Positions 34,807 to 43,803 are shown, numbered from the stretch's first letter. The stretch: 64,000 nucleotides of DNA from Kitasatospora sp. A2-31 (GCF_022288725.1 NZ_JAKNTA010000009.1:59316-123315); one strand, 5' to 3'. Translations and numbers: made by a program. The notes: generated by a model not told the origin, from the letters alone.

Positions 34807-34879
34807 GCCCCCATAGCTCAGCGGATAGAGCACCCGCCTTCTAAGCGGTAGGTCGCAGGTTCGAATCCTGCTGGGGGCA
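34807..34879 (+). tRNA. tRNA-Arg (anticodon TCT)
   Basis: A 73-nt cloverleaf: acceptor GCCCCCA pairs with TGGGGGC, discriminator A; D-arm with AGCTCAGCGGATAGAGC; anticodon loop CTTCTAA gives TCT, which reads AGA/AGG arginine codons; T-arm GCAGGTTCGAATCCTGC. The 3' CCA is not encoded. One mismatch (C-T) sits at the end of the anticodon stem. Confidence 0.97.
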
Positions 34880-35225
34880 CACATCGGCGGGATCGACCCG
34901 CCCGGAGCGGGCGTCCCCCTTCGCACCGCCGCATCCACGGCCGAGTTCCCGCCCGTTCCCGACCGCTCCCCGGTGACAAGACGGCCGGAATCCGGTGCGA
35001 ACCCACGGTGAATACCCGAACACCCCGAGCGATAATCGACGGTGATTTGCGGTGCGTCACCGCTCGACTACACCGGGGGCAAATTCCTTTGGCATAGTCG
35101 CCGCGCCCGCACCCGCGCCCGCGCCGGCGGGCGGGGGCCGGGGGCCCGGGGCCGCCGGTCCCGCACCGACCGGGGCTCCCTCGCCGGCAGGCGCCCGCCG
35201 GCGGACAGCGGCCGGCAGGTGACGG
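34880..35225. other. Gene-free stretch downstream of tRNA-Arg
   Basis: About 345 bp. The tRNA 3' end is not repeated in it, so no attachment-site pair from an integrated element is visible. No gene, terminator or promoter is recognised with confidence. Confidence 0.45.
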
Positions 35226-35861
35226 TCAGGGGGCGCCGCGCTCCGCCGGGGTCGCGGCCAGGCCGGCCAGGTACGCGTCCAGCAGCTCCGTCTGCCGCTC
35301 GGGCGGGTACGCCGACGGGGCGAGCAGCGCCTGTACCACCAGCCCCAGAACGAAGGCCTGCGCCCCGGCCGCGAGTTCGCCCGGCGCGAGCCGGTCGGGC
35401 AGCTCCCCGAGCCGCTGGGCGGCCGCCACGTGCTCCGCCAGCATCTCCCTGGCCCGCGCGTACCGGACGGCATGGGCGGCGGCCAGGTCGGGATCGGCCA
35501 GCGAGGCGTCCCAGGAGCCGACCCAGATCCGGTTGCCGGCCGTGGCCGCGTCGTCCAGCGGGAGGATGTCGAGCAGCGCGGCCCGCAGGCGGGGCAGCCC
35601 CGCGGGCGGCAGCGGCGCGCCGTCCGCCGGGGCGTTGCGCCGCGGGCGGTCCAGCGAGCGCCGGTCGAGCTCGTCCAGCGCGTACGCCACCAGAGCCCGC
35701 TTGTTGGGGAAGTAGTGCGTCAACAGGCCGGTGGAGGAGCCCATTTCCGCGGCGACCGCACGCAGGGTCAGCCCGCCGAAGCCGCGCGACGAGAGCACCC
35801 GCCACACCGCCTCGGAGACCTCCAGGCGTCGGGCGGCATGGTCTCCCCGGGCAGGCGTCAT
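35226..35861 (-). CDS. TetR-family regulator
   Basis: A 211-residue regulator. The helix-turn-helix is at about residues 12-55 (VSEAVWRVLSSRGFGGLTLRAVAAEMGSSTGLLTHYFPNKRALVAYAL), followed by a helical BetI-like ligand domain (GNRIWVGSWDASLADPDL). ATG 35861 is taken; ATG 35876 would add five residues. A CAAACGTTTG palindrome lies just upstream (35879-35888). It is divergent from a GNAT acetyltransferase gene (35937), which is a probable target together with its own gene. Confidence 0.88.
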   Translation of the reverse strand: MTPARGDHAARRLEVSEAVWRVLSSRGFGGLTLRAVAAEMGSSTGLLTHYFPNKRALVAYALDELDRRSLDRPRRNAPADGAPLPPAGLPRLRAALLDILPLDDAATAGNRIWVGSWDASLADPDLAAAHAVRYARAREMLAEHVAAAQRLGELPDRLAPGELAAGAQAFVLGLVVQALLAPSAYPPERQTELLDAYLAGLAATPAERGAP

Positions 35862-35878
35862 GGGGTTATCGTACATAC

Positions 35879-35888
35879 CAAACGTTTG
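35879..35888. promoter_or_regulatory. Short palindrome between TetR and GNAT genes
   Basis: CAAACGTTTG is a perfect 10-bp palindrome within the 75-bp divergent intergenic region. It is a likely TetR operator core. Confidence 0.55.
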
Positions 35889-35936
35889 TTACGGATGCGG
35901 GGACCACCGACCCGCGCTCCTCCGAAAGGCCCACCC

Positions 35937-36488
35937 ATGTTCGCCATCCCACTGGCCGACAATGCCGAGCTGCGTCCGCTGGAGCCGTGGCAGGCTCCCG
36001 AGTTCCTCGCCCACATCGAGCGGGCCCGCGCCCACATGGACCCGTGGATCGGCTGGGCCGGGCGCTCCACCGACCTGGAGTCGGCCCGTGCCACCCTGCA
36101 GGGCTTCGCCGACCGCCAGGCCGCCGACGCCGGCCGGCTCTTCGGCATCTGGCTGGACGGCACGCTGGTCGGCGGCACGATGTTCGTGAGCTTCAGCACC
36201 ACCACCTCCACCGCCGAGATCGGCGTCTGGACGGAGCCCGCCGGTGAGGGCCGCGGCCTGGTCGGCGCCGCCGTCCGCCACCTGATCGAGTACGCCTTCA
36301 CCGTCCGCGGCCTGCACCGGCTGGAGTGGCACACCAGCCCCGACAACGTCCGCAGCCAGGCGCTCGCCCGGCGGATGGGCATGACGCTGGACGGCACCCT
36401 GCGGGAGTCCTACCTGAACAACGGCGTCTTCCACGACTCGCAGATCTGGTCGATCCTGGCCCGCGAGTGGCCGGCGGCCGCCGCCTGA
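35937..36488 (+). CDS. GNAT N-acetyltransferase, RimJ/RimL type
   Basis: A 183-residue acetyltransferase. It starts MFAIPLADNAELRPLEPWQAPEF and carries the RimJ/RimL pattern: IGVWTEPAGEGRGLVGAAVRHLIEYAF (acetyl-CoA loop, Q/R-x-x-G-x-G/A variant), HRLEWHTSPDNVRSQALARRMGM and a WSILAREW end. It transfers acetyl from acetyl-CoA to an amine, often a protein N-terminus or antibiotic; the substrate is unknown. ATG 35937 follows AAAGG. It is divergent from a TetR regulator. Confidence 0.9.
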   Translation: MFAIPLADNAELRPLEPWQAPEFLAHIERARAHMDPWIGWAGRSTDLESARATLQGFADRQAADAGRLFGIWLDGTLVGGTMFVSFSTTTSTAEIGVWTEPAGEGRGLVGAAVRHLIEYAFTVRGLHRLEWHTSPDNVRSQALARRMGMTLDGTLRESYLNNGVFHDSQIWSILAREWPAAAA

Positions 36489-36568
36489 CACCGCGCCACC
36501 CGTGACTCGGCAGCCCCCCTGCGGGACGACGGCGCCGCCCACGGGGCCCGGCCGACCGGCACGGCGAA

Positions 36569-36598
36569 GGGCCCGGCGGACGACCGTCCGCCGGGCCC
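36569..36598. terminator. Bidirectional hairpin terminator
   Basis: Perfect 13-bp stem GGGCCCGGCGGAC / GTCCGCCGGGCCC with a 4-base loop, placed between the convergent GNAT and MFS genes. Confidence 0.88.
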
Positions 36599-36614
36599 CG
36601 TCCCCGCGCCTCGC

Positions 36615-38129
36615 TCAGGCGGCGAGCACCGGCCGCTCGGCGGCCGGGTCCCCCGCCGCCTCCGCGACCGGGCGCGACCGCAGCCGCAGCGCCAGCAGCA
36701 ACGCCAGCGCCATCACCCCCGACGCCGTGAAGAAGACCACGTCCACCGCGTCGACGAAGCTCTGCACCGCGTGCACCCGCTCCGCGCCGGCCGTACGGCC
36801 CACCGCGCCGAGCGGCATCCCCGGCTCGCCGTCCGCGAAGACCCGTGCCAGCAGCGTGCCGAAGAGCGCCGCGCCGAGCGCGCCGCCGAGCGTCTGGAAG
36901 AACCGGATACCGGTCGTGGCCACGCCCAGCTGGTGCTTCGGCGCGGCGTCCTGGACGACGCCGACGAGCTGTCCGATCAGCTGGCCGAGCCCGCAGCCGA
37001 GCAGCACCAGCTCCGCCCGCACCAGCCAGAGCGAGGTCTGCGGACCGCTCAGCCCGAGCAGCAGCAGGGCCACGGATGCGCAGGCCGCGCCGGAGGCCAG
37101 CACCGTGCGGACCGACCAGCCCCGCGCGGTGAGCCGGCCGATCACCAGGCCGACGCCGGTCATGCCGACCGCCATCGGGATCAGGTAGAGGCTGGCGGAG
37201 GTCGCGGCGACGCCGCGGGCCACCTGGAGGTACAGCATCACGTACATGATCGCGCCCATCAGACCGATCCCGACCAGCCCCTGCACCGCGAAGCCGATCC
37301 GGATCTCGGGCACGCGGAACAGCGAGAGCGGCAGCACCGGTTCGGCGGCGGTGGCCTGGCGCCAGACGAAGAGGCCGAGCGCGGCGAGGGTCGCCGCCGC
37401 CAGGGCGAGGATCTGCGGGGAGGTCCAGGCGTAGTCCTTGCCGCCCCACTCGGTGACCAGCAGCAGTCCGGTGGCGAACGCCGCCGCCAGCGCCGCCCCG
37501 GCGAAGTCGAGGCCGCGGCGGCCGGCGGACCTCGGGAGCTTGAGGACGAGGGCCGAGCCGACCAGGACGAGCAGGCCGAGCGGCAGGTTGACGTAGAAGA
37601 TCCAGCGCCAGTCGAGGTGGTCGGCGAGCAGGGCGCCGATCAGCGGACCGACGGCCATGCCGGCGCCGCCGACGATGCCGCCCATGCCGCCTCCGCCGCC
37701 CCGCTCCCCCTCCGGGTCCTTGAGCTGGGCCATCACCACCATGGTCACGCTCATCAGCCCGCCGCCGCCGATCCCCTGGACGGCCCGGAAGGCGATCAGC
37801 TGCTCCATCGACTGCGCCGCGCCGCAGAGCGCCGAGCCGAGCAGGAAGGTGCCGACCGCCCCGAGCAGCACCCGCTTGGCGCCGTAGAGGTCGCAGAGCT
37901 TGCCGTAGAGCGGCAGCAGCGCGGTGGCGGCCAGCGCGAACGAACTGACCAGCCAGGGCAGCCGGTCGACGCCGTGGACCGGGTCGAGGTCCCGGACGAT
38001 CGGCACGGTGGCCGCCGACACGATGTTCATGTCGAGCACGGCCAGGATGATCGTGATCAGGCAGAGCAGCATGCCCAGTTTGCGCTGGGACTCGGTCATC
38101 AGAGCTGCTGCCGGCGCGGACGCGGCCAT
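36615..38129 (-). CDS. MFS exporter, DHA2 (EmrB/QacA) family
   Basis: A 504-residue drug:H+ antiporter with 14 predicted helices. Motifs are LDMNIVSAATVPIVRDL (helix 1, motif D1), GKLCDLYGAKRVLL (motif A), RAVQGIGGGGLMSVTMV (motif B) and GGIVGGAGMAVGPLIGALLADHLDWRWIFYVNLPLG (motif C), typical of EmrB/QacA. It extrudes hydrophobic or cationic drugs. The loop ERGGGGGMGG before motif C is unusually glycine-rich. ATG 38129 follows AGGGGGG. It is divergent from a TetR regulator with an operator at 38230-38242. Confidence 0.93.
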   Translation of the reverse strand: MAASAPAAALMTESQRKLGMLLCLITIILAVLDMNIVSAATVPIVRDLDPVHGVDRLPWLVSSFALAATALLPLYGKLCDLYGAKRVLLGAVGTFLLGSALCGAAQSMEQLIAFRAVQGIGGGGLMSVTMVVMAQLKDPEGERGGGGGMGGIVGGAGMAVGPLIGALLADHLDWRWIFYVNLPLGLLVLVGSALVLKLPRSAGRRGLDFAGAALAAAFATGLLLVTEWGGKDYAWTSPQILALAAATLAALGLFVWRQATAAEPVLPLSLFRVPEIRIGFAVQGLVGIGLMGAIMYVMLYLQVARGVAATSASLYLIPMAVGMTGVGLVIGRLTARGWSVRTVLASGAACASVALLLLGLSGPQTSLWLVRAELVLLGCGLGQLIGQLVGVVQDAAPKHQLGVATTGIRFFQTLGGALGAALFGTLLARVFADGEPGMPLGAVGRTAGAERVHAVQSFVDAVDVVFFTASGVMALALLLALRLRSRPVAEAAGDPAAERPVLAA

Positions 38130-38229
38130 GGAAGTCCCCCCTGGGACGGTGGAGTTCGGGAGTTCGAGCAGGAGCGGGCCGCACCGGCCCGGGCGGCTCG
38201 GCGGCACGCCACCACCATGGCAGGGCTTT

Positions 38230-38242
38230 TTGACTCGGTCAA
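38230..38242. promoter_or_regulatory. TetR-type operator between MFS and TetR genes
   Basis: TTGAC-TCG-GTCAA is a perfect 5-bp-arm palindrome in AT-richer DNA between the divergent genes, as often found for EmrB/TetR pairs. A TACAGT -10-like box for the TetR gene is at about 38290. Confidence 0.65.
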
Positions 38243-38301
38243 TTCTTATGCTGAACCAATCTTTCGATCGGATACATCTTTGATCCTGGTACAGTGCTGC
38301 C

Positions 38302-39006
38302 ATGGCGAAGCGCACCGCGACCCCCACCGACCCCGACGCCGGGCTGGGCCTGCGCGAGCGCAAGAAGCGGCAGACCGCCATCCGGATCTACCGCAGCGCC
38401 ATCGGGCTGTTCACCGAGCGGGGCTTCGACGAGGTCTCGGTGGCCGAGATCGCCGCCGCCGCCGAGGTCTCGAAGATGACCGTCTTCAACTACTTCCCGA
38501 CCAAGGAAGACCTGGTCATGGCCCCGATGGAGCACCACACCGACGAGTCCGCCCGGGTGGTGCGCGAACGGGCGCCCGGCACGTCGGTGGTGGCCGCGCT
38601 GCGCGGTCAGTTCCTCGCCGCCCTGGCCGAGTTCGACCCGGCCACGGGCCTCAACGACGAGCCGTTCACGCTCTCCGTGGTCCGGCTGATCCACCGGACA
38701 CCCACCCTGGCGCTCCGGGCTCTCACCACCGTCGGCCACGAGTCGAACCGACTGCTGGCCGCGGAGCTGCTCCTGCAGGACCCGGAGGGCGACCGGATCC
38801 GCGCCAGGGTCGCCGCCGCCCAACTGCTCGGCGCCCGCATGGCACTGACCTCCCACAACCAGGACCGGATGCTGGCCGGCGAACGGGCCGCGGACGTCCT
38901 GCCGGAGGCGCTCGAGAACGCCCGGCGCGCCTACGACACGGTCGAGCACGGGCTCCGCGACTACGGGGTGTGGTCCGGCGCCGCACCGGCGCACCCGACC
39001 GCCTGA
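38302..39006 (+). CDS. TetR-family regulator of the MFS exporter
   Basis: A 234-residue regulator: helix-turn-helix at about residues 22-68 (TAIRIYRSAIGLFTERGFDEVSVAEIAAAAEVSKMTVFNYFPTKEDLVM), then a helical ligand domain (MTEHHTDESARVV-like region, ALRALTTVGHESNRLLAAELL). It is divergent from the DHA2 exporter, so it probably represses the exporter until a drug binds. ATG 38302 is close behind a -10-like box; the leader is very short. Confidence 0.92.
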   Translation: MAKRTATPTDPDAGLGLRERKKRQTAIRIYRSAIGLFTERGFDEVSVAEIAAAAEVSKMTVFNYFPTKEDLVMAPMEHHTDESARVVRERAPGTSVVAALRGQFLAALAEFDPATGLNDEPFTLSVVRLIHRTPTLALRALTTVGHESNRLLAAELLLQDPEGDRIRARVAAAQLLGARMALTSHNQDRMLAGERAADVLPEALENARRAYDTVEHGLRDYGVWSGAAPAHPTA

Positions 39007-39150
39007 CGATCGGCGCAGCCGAGCACCCGACCGCCTCCACAGCAGGCCGGCGGCACGCCCCGGCACCCGGCCGGGCGGCACCCGGACCGCCGGGGAGTGC
39101 CGCCGGGCGGTCCTGAGAGAGTGGGCGCACCACGATCACCGGAGGTGCGC

Positions 39151-39963
39151 ATGGACGACAAGCCGCTGCTCACGCGGGACCGCTCCCCGTTGCCCACGCA
39201 CGTCGACGGCCTCAACGCCTGGACCGGCGAGGACGGCGTCGCGGTGCTGGAGTTCGCCCGGCCGCACCGGCGCAACGCGATCACCCTGGCGATCTGGCAG
39301 GCCCTGCCGAAGGTGCTGCAGCGGCTGGCCGGGCAGCCGGGCGTGCGCGCACTGCTGGTCACCGGCGCCGGCGGCACCTTCAGCGCCGGCGCGGACATCA
39401 CCGAGCTGTCCGAGGTCTACGGCGATCCGGACCGCGCCGACGCCTACCACGCCACCAACGTCGCCGCCGAGGAGGCGCTCGCGGCCTTCCCGCACCCCAC
39501 GATCGCGGTGGTGCACGGGGCCTGCGTCGGCGGCGGCTGCCAGCTGGCCGTCGCGTGCGACCTGCGGTTCGTCGCCGAGACCGCCCGGATGGGCATCACC
39601 CCGGCCAAGCTCGGCGTGGTCTACCCGGCGGTGCCGACCCTGCGACTGGCCCGGCTGGTCGGCCCGGCCCGGGCGAAACTGCTGCTGTTCTCCGGCGAGT
39701 TGGTGACCGGCCGGGAGAACGTCGTGCTCGGCCTCGCCGAGCGCGCCCTGCCGGATGCCGAACTCGACGCAGGTGCACTGGAGTTCGCCCGCCTGCTGAC
39801 CCAGCGCTCGCCGCAGACCGTCGGGGCGGTCAAGGCGGCCCTGGCCGTCCCCCCGGAGCAGGCGGCCGAGGCCCTGCGCCCCTGGGAGCGCCGCTCCCGC
39901 GAGGCCTCCGACACCCACGAGGGCCTCGCCGCCTTCCTCGAAGGCCGCCCACCCCGTTTCTGA
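39151..39963 (+). CDS. Crotonase-fold protein (enoyl-CoA hydratase/isomerase family) lacking both catalytic Glu
   Basis: A 270-residue crotonase: GVAVLEFARPHRRNAITLAIW, oxyanion-hole motif FSAGADITEL (about 77-86), HGACVGGGCQLAVACD (122-137) and MGITPAKLGVVYPA (147-160). In classical hydratases the two catalytic glutamates sit in GGGCE and PEx2LG; here they are Gln131 and Ala152. It should still bind acyl-CoA and stabilise an enolate, so isomerase, hydrolase or decarboxylase chemistry is more likely than hydration. ATG 39151 follows a perfect GGAGGT site. It is not in an operon with the acyl-CoA dehydrogenase, which lies in the other direction. Confidence 0.88.
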   Translation: MDDKPLLTRDRSPLPTHVDGLNAWTGEDGVAVLEFARPHRRNAITLAIWQALPKVLQRLAGQPGVRALLVTGAGGTFSAGADITELSEVYGDPDRADAYHATNVAAEEALAAFPHPTIAVVHGACVGGGCQLAVACDLRFVAETARMGITPAKLGVVYPAVPTLRLARLVGPARAKLLLFSGELVTGRENVVLGLAERALPDAELDAGALEFARLLTQRSPQTVGAVKAALAVPPEQAAEALRPWERRSREASDTHEGLAAFLEGRPPRF

Positions 39964-40083
39964 CCCCTCGGGCACGGACCGCGCACGGCGACGGCCCGGG
40001 CCCCGGCCGGAGCCGGGAACCGGGAACCGGGCCGCCGGGGACCGGCCGCCGGGAGCCCGGCCGTCGCAGGCCCGGCCGGGTGG

Positions 40084-41307
40084 TCAGCGGATCGGCATGC
40101 CGGAGATGGCGCGGGCGATCACCAGGCGCTGGATCTCGCTGGTGCCCTCGAAGATCGAGTAGATCGCGCTGTCCCGGTGCATCCGCTCCACCGGGTACTC
40201 GCGGGTGAAGCCGTTGCCGCCGAGGATCTGCATCGCCTGCGCGGTGACCCACTTGGCCGTCTCGCCTGCGTACAGCTTGGACATCGAGCCCTCGGCCGCG
40301 GTGAACGGCTGGTTGTTGGCCGCCATCCAGGACGCGCGCCAGACCAGCAGCCGGGCGGCGTCGATCCGGGTCTTCATGTCGGCCAACTGGAAGGCCACGC
40401 CCTGGTTGTCGATGATCGGGCGGCCGAACTGCACCCGGGTCCTGGCGTAGTCCAGCGCCACCTCGTACGCGGCGCGGGCGATGCCGATCGCCTGGGCCCC
40501 GACCGCCGGCCGGGAGGCCTCGAAGGTGGCCATCGCGGCGTTGCCCTTGCCGGCCGTCCGCTTCGCGCCCTCGCGGGCCCGGGCCAGCCGCTCGTCCAGC
40601 TTCTCCTTGCCGCCGAGCAGGCAGTGGCCGGGCACCCGGACGCCGTCCAGGACGACCTCGGCGGTGTGCGAGGCGCGGATGCCGTGCTTCTTGAACTTCT
40701 GGCCCTGGCTCAGCCCGGGCGTGCCCGGCGGCACCACGAAGGAGGCCTGGCCGCGCGCCCCGAGCGCCGGGTCGACGGTGGCCACCACCACGTGGACGGC
40801 GGCGATCCCGCCGTTGGTGGCCCAGGTCTTGGTGCCGTTGAGCACCCACTCGTCCTTGGCCTCGTCGTAGACGGCCCGGGTGCGAAGCGCCGAGACGTCC
40901 GAGCCGGCGTCGGGCTCGGAGGAGCAGAACGCGGCCACCTTGACGTCCTCCGGCGTGCCGAACATCTGCGGGGCCCAGGTGCCGATCTGCTCCTCGGTGC
41001 CGTTGGCGAGGACGGCGACCGCCGCGAGCGTGGTGCCGACGATGGACAGGCCGATGCCGGCGTCCCCCCAGAACAGCTCCTCCATGGCGATCGGGATGCC
41101 GACGCCGGAGGGGTCGAAGTACTGCTGGGCGTAGAAGTCCAGGGAGTAGATGCCGAGCTTGGCCGCCTCCTGGATGACCGGCCACGGGGTCTCCTCCCGC
41201 TCGTCCCACTCGGCGGCGGCCGGGCGCATCACGTCGGCGGCGAAGCCGTGCAGCCAGTCGCGTACGGCGAGCTGGTCCGCGCCCGGGTCCAGCGAGAACG
41301 TGCTCAT
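40084..41307 (-). CDS. Acyl-CoA dehydrogenase
   Basis: A 407-residue FAD-dependent dehydrogenase. N-terminal helical domain, then FCSSEPDAGSDVSALRTRA (FAD/substrate loop), TWATNGGIAAVHVVVA, and the C-terminal helical domain YARTRVQFGRPIIDNQGVAFQLADM, ending QILGGNGFTREYPVERMHRDSAIYSIFEGTSEIQRLVIAR. The Glu in FEGT is the catalytic base. It oxidises an acyl-CoA to the 2-enoyl-CoA and passes electrons to ETF. ATG 41307 follows GGAGGC. It is divergent from a TetR regulator with a palindromic operator between them, suggesting induction by fatty-acid or acyl-CoA derivatives. Confidence 0.95.
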   Translation of the reverse strand: MSTFSLDPGADQLAVRDWLHGFAADVMRPAAAEWDEREETPWPVIQEAAKLGIYSLDFYAQQYFDPSGVGIPIAMEELFWGDAGIGLSIVGTTLAAVAVLANGTEEQIGTWAPQMFGTPEDVKVAAFCSSEPDAGSDVSALRTRAVYDEAKDEWVLNGTKTWATNGGIAAVHVVVATVDPALGARGQASFVVPPGTPGLSQGQKFKKHGIRASHTAEVVLDGVRVPGHCLLGGKEKLDERLARAREGAKRTAGKGNAAMATFEASRPAVGAQAIGIARAAYEVALDYARTRVQFGRPIIDNQGVAFQLADMKTRIDAARLLVWRASWMAANNQPFTAAEGSMSKLYAGETAKWVTAQAMQILGGNGFTREYPVERMHRDSAIYSIFEGTSEIQRLVIARAISGMPIR

Positions 41308-41377
41308 GATGCCTCCGGTGGGAGCGGCGGCCCCCGCCGCGGAGTCCGGCAGGGGCGCTGAAACGGTGTCGGTCAGG

Positions 41378-41394
41378 TGTTACCGGCGGTAACA
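41378..41394. promoter_or_regulatory. Palindromic operator, acyl-CoA dehydrogenase/TetR region
   Basis: TGTTACCG-G-CGGTAACA is a perfect 8-bp-arm palindrome 71 bp upstream of the dehydrogenase start. TetR regulators of fatty-acid genes bind similar TNAC-type dyads, so the neighbouring TetR protein is the likely ligand. Confidence 0.7.
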
Positions 41395-41535
41395 TCGCCG
41401 GAGTCTGCTACTCATAGGTAGGAATGTCAACGCCCCCGGCAAAGCCCCGGCAACGCCCCGCGCAACGCCGCCCGGACCGCGCCGGACCGCGCCCCCCAGC
41501 CGCGACACCGCCGGCCAGACCCGTCAGGAGCCCCC

Positions 41536-42168
41536 ATGCCGCCCGCCGACGAACCACGCCGGGAGCAGCTGCTCAACGCCGCCGACCGGGTGATCCAGCG
41601 GGACGGCCCGGGCGCCAGCATGAACGCCATCGCCGCCGAGGCCGGCATCACCAAGCCGATCCTGTACCGCCACTTCGGCGACCGGAACGGGCTCATCCGG
41701 GCCCTGACCGAGCGCCACACCGGCGGCCTGCTGGCCGCCGTCCGGGCCGCGCTCAACGAGCCGCTGGAGCGGCGCGACCGGGTCGAGCACGTGCTGGACA
41801 CCTACCTGTCCGGCATCGAGGCCCGCCCGCAGGTCTACCGGCTGCTCACCCACCCCGAGCCGGGCGACCCGAGCGGGGCCGGGCACGCGCTCGCCCCGGC
41901 GTTGCGGCAGATCGCCGAGGAGATCACCCGGGCCGTGGACAGCCAGGTCGACCTCGGCGCCGACCGCGAACTCCTCGCCGAGGCCTGGGGGCGGGGCATC
42001 ACCGGCATGGTCCTGGCGGCCGGGGACTGGTGGCTGGAGACCAAGCCCTGCTCGCGGACCCGGATGGTGCAGGCCCTCGCCGACCTGCTCTGGGGCCGGC
42101 TCGCGGCCGCCGCCGACCTGCCCACCGCCGTCCTGCCGGCCCCGGCCGCGGAGGCCCCGCCGGCCTGA
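41536..42168 (+). CDS. TetR-family regulator, probably of the acyl-CoA dehydrogenase
   Basis: A 210-residue regulator with helix-turn-helix at about residues 8-52 (REQLLNAADRVIQRDGPGASMNAIAAEAGITKPILYRHFGDRNGLIRAL) and a helical C-terminal domain (GRGITGMVLAAGDWWLETKPCSR). ATG 41536 follows CAGGAG. It is divergent from the acyl-CoA dehydrogenase with a perfect palindrome in the 228-bp gap. The W-W-L segment near the end is typical of the FadR/KstR-like branch. Confidence 0.9.
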   Translation: MPPADEPRREQLLNAADRVIQRDGPGASMNAIAAEAGITKPILYRHFGDRNGLIRALTERHTGGLLAAVRAALNEPLERRDRVEHVLDTYLSGIEARPQVYRLLTHPEPGDPSGAGHALAPALRQIAEEITRAVDSQVDLGADRELLAEAWGRGITGMVLAAGDWWLETKPCSRTRMVQALADLLWGRLAAAADLPTAVLPAPAAEAPPA

Positions 42169-42339
42169 GCCGTCCCGGCGCGGACCGCCCCTGCGGCCGC
42201 ACCGGCGGCCGGGCCCCGGCCGAAGCCGCAACTCCCCTGCGGTAGGACTCCCCTGCGGTGCAGCACTCTTGTGCGGTACACGGCGATCCGGGCATCATCG
42301 GGCCCCACCCCCAGCCCGAGCGATCCCCCCGAGGTCCCG

Positions 42340-43803
42340 ATGCGCTTACGCCGCACCGCCGTTGCCCTCCTGCTCGCCGCCACCGCCGCCGTGACCCCGC
42401 TCACCGCCGGCCCGGCCGAGGCCCGGTCGGCACCCCGTGAAGCCGCCTTCCCGACCGGCACGGCCACCGCCGCCGACGGCCGCACCAGCCTCACCGACTC
42501 CGCCGGCCGCCGCCTCGGACTACGCGGCTTCAACCTCGACAAGTACGCCGAGGCCACCGAGCAGGACGTCAAGGCCCTCGCCGACCGGGGCTTCACCCTG
42601 ATCCGGGTCGCCGTCTCCTGGACCAGGCTGGAGCCGCAGCGCGGCCACCTCGACGAGGCCGAGCTGCGCCGCCTGCACCGCGTCCTCGGCTGGGCCGACC
42701 GGTACGGCGTGCTGGCCCTGGTCGACTTCCACCAGGACGTCTACGGGCCGAAGTTCGGCGGCGGCGACCGCGGCATCCCGGTCTGGGCCACCCGCGACGA
42801 CGACCTGCCGTTCACCCCGGACCCGGACGACTGGTTCGCCGGGTACTTCCAGCCCGCCGTCCAGGCCGCCTTCCGCCACCTCTACGACGACTGCGACCTG
42901 CGCACCTGGCAGGCCGACTTCTACACCCGGCTCGCCCGCGAACTGCGCGACCACCGTTCGCTGTTGGGCTACGACCTGTTCAACGAGCCGTTCGGCCCGG
43001 TGGACGGCGACCCGACCGACCCGGCCGTCCTCGCCGCCTCCGCGGCCGCCCTCGAACAGGGCCGGCTCGCCGACATGTACCGCCGGCTGATCCGGGCCGT
43101 GCGCCGGGTCGACAGCCGCGCCTGGCTGTTCGTCGAGCCCACCGTCCTGGTCGGCCAGGGCGTGCCCACCCGGCTGCCCGGCTTCACCGACCCGCGCCCC
43201 GGTGCGGCCCGGATCGGCTACGCGCCGCACTTCTACGACACCGCCGTCGAATCCGGCGCCGACTGGGACCCGGCCGGTGGCTTCGTCGAGAACTACACCG
43301 CCGCGATCACCGCGTACCCGGCCGAACACCGGCTGCCGGTGCTGGTGGGCGAATGGGGCCCGCCCGACTCCCGCAGGCCCGGCAACACGCAGCTGGTCCG
43401 CCGCCAGGTCGCGGCCATGGACGGCTTCGCCGCCGGCTGGGCCATGTGGTACTGGTGCCGCGGCAACGGCGGGTACTGCGCGCTCGACCCGGCCGGGCGG
43501 CCCGCCCCCGGGAACGAGCCCGCCTTCGGCCCCTACCCGGTGGCGGTCGCCGGCTCGGACCCGGCCACCACGGCCACCACGGCCGGCCACACCGTGCGCT
43601 ACCACGCCGACGGCACCGGCCACAGCACCGAACTCACCCTGCCCGCCTCGGCGTTCCCCACCGGCGTGCGGGTCACCGTGGTGCCGGCCGGAGCCCGGGT
43701 CGAGATCGACCAGCCGGCCGGCGACCGCGCCGGAACCGCCCGGATCCGCCTCCCGCACGCCCGCCCGGGCACCCCGGTCACGGTCACCCTGACACCCCGC
43801 TGA
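42340..43803 (+). CDS. Secreted GH5 glycoside hydrolase (endoglycoceramidase-like)
   Basis: A 487-residue exported enzyme: signal peptide about 1-29 (AVALLLAATAAVTPLTAGPAEA), a TIM-barrel GH5 domain about 45-400 and a C-terminal beta domain about 410-487. Conserved elements are GFNLDKYAE, LIRVAVSWTRLEP, ALVDFHQDVYG, LFNEPFG (acid/base Glu216), YAPHFYDT and VLVGEWGPP (nucleophile Glu338). This order matches endoglycoceramidases and related beta-glycosidases, which cleave glycan from ceramide or similar aglycones. ATG 42340 follows GAGGT. A solitary gene. Confidence 0.92.
   Translation: MRLRRTAVALLLAATAAVTPLTAGPAEARSAPREAAFPTGTATAADGRTSLTDSAGRRLGLRGFNLDKYAEATEQDVKALADRGFTLIRVAVSWTRLEPQRGHLDEAELRRLHRVLGWADRYGVLALVDFHQDVYGPKFGGGDRGIPVWATRDDDLPFTPDPDDWFAGYFQPAVQAAFRHLYDDCDLRTWQADFYTRLARELRDHRSLLGYDLFNEPFGPVDGDPTDPAVLAASAAALEQGRLADMYRRLIRAVRRVDSRAWLFVEPTVLVGQGVPTRLPGFTDPRPGAARIGYAPHFYDTAVESGADWDPAGGFVENYTAAITAYPAEHRLPVLVGEWGPPDSRRPGNTQLVRRQVAAMDGFAAGWAMWYWCRGNGGYCALDPAGRPAPGNEPAFGPYPVAVAGSDPATTATTAGHTVRYHADGTGHSTELTLPASAFPTGVRVTVVPAGARVEIDQPAGDRAGTARIRLPHARPGTPVTVTLTPR

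Noticed and set aside
34807..35225. tRNA-Arg as an integration site
   Set aside because: The tRNA 3' end is not repeated nearby, and no integrase, excisionase or phage-like gene follows it.
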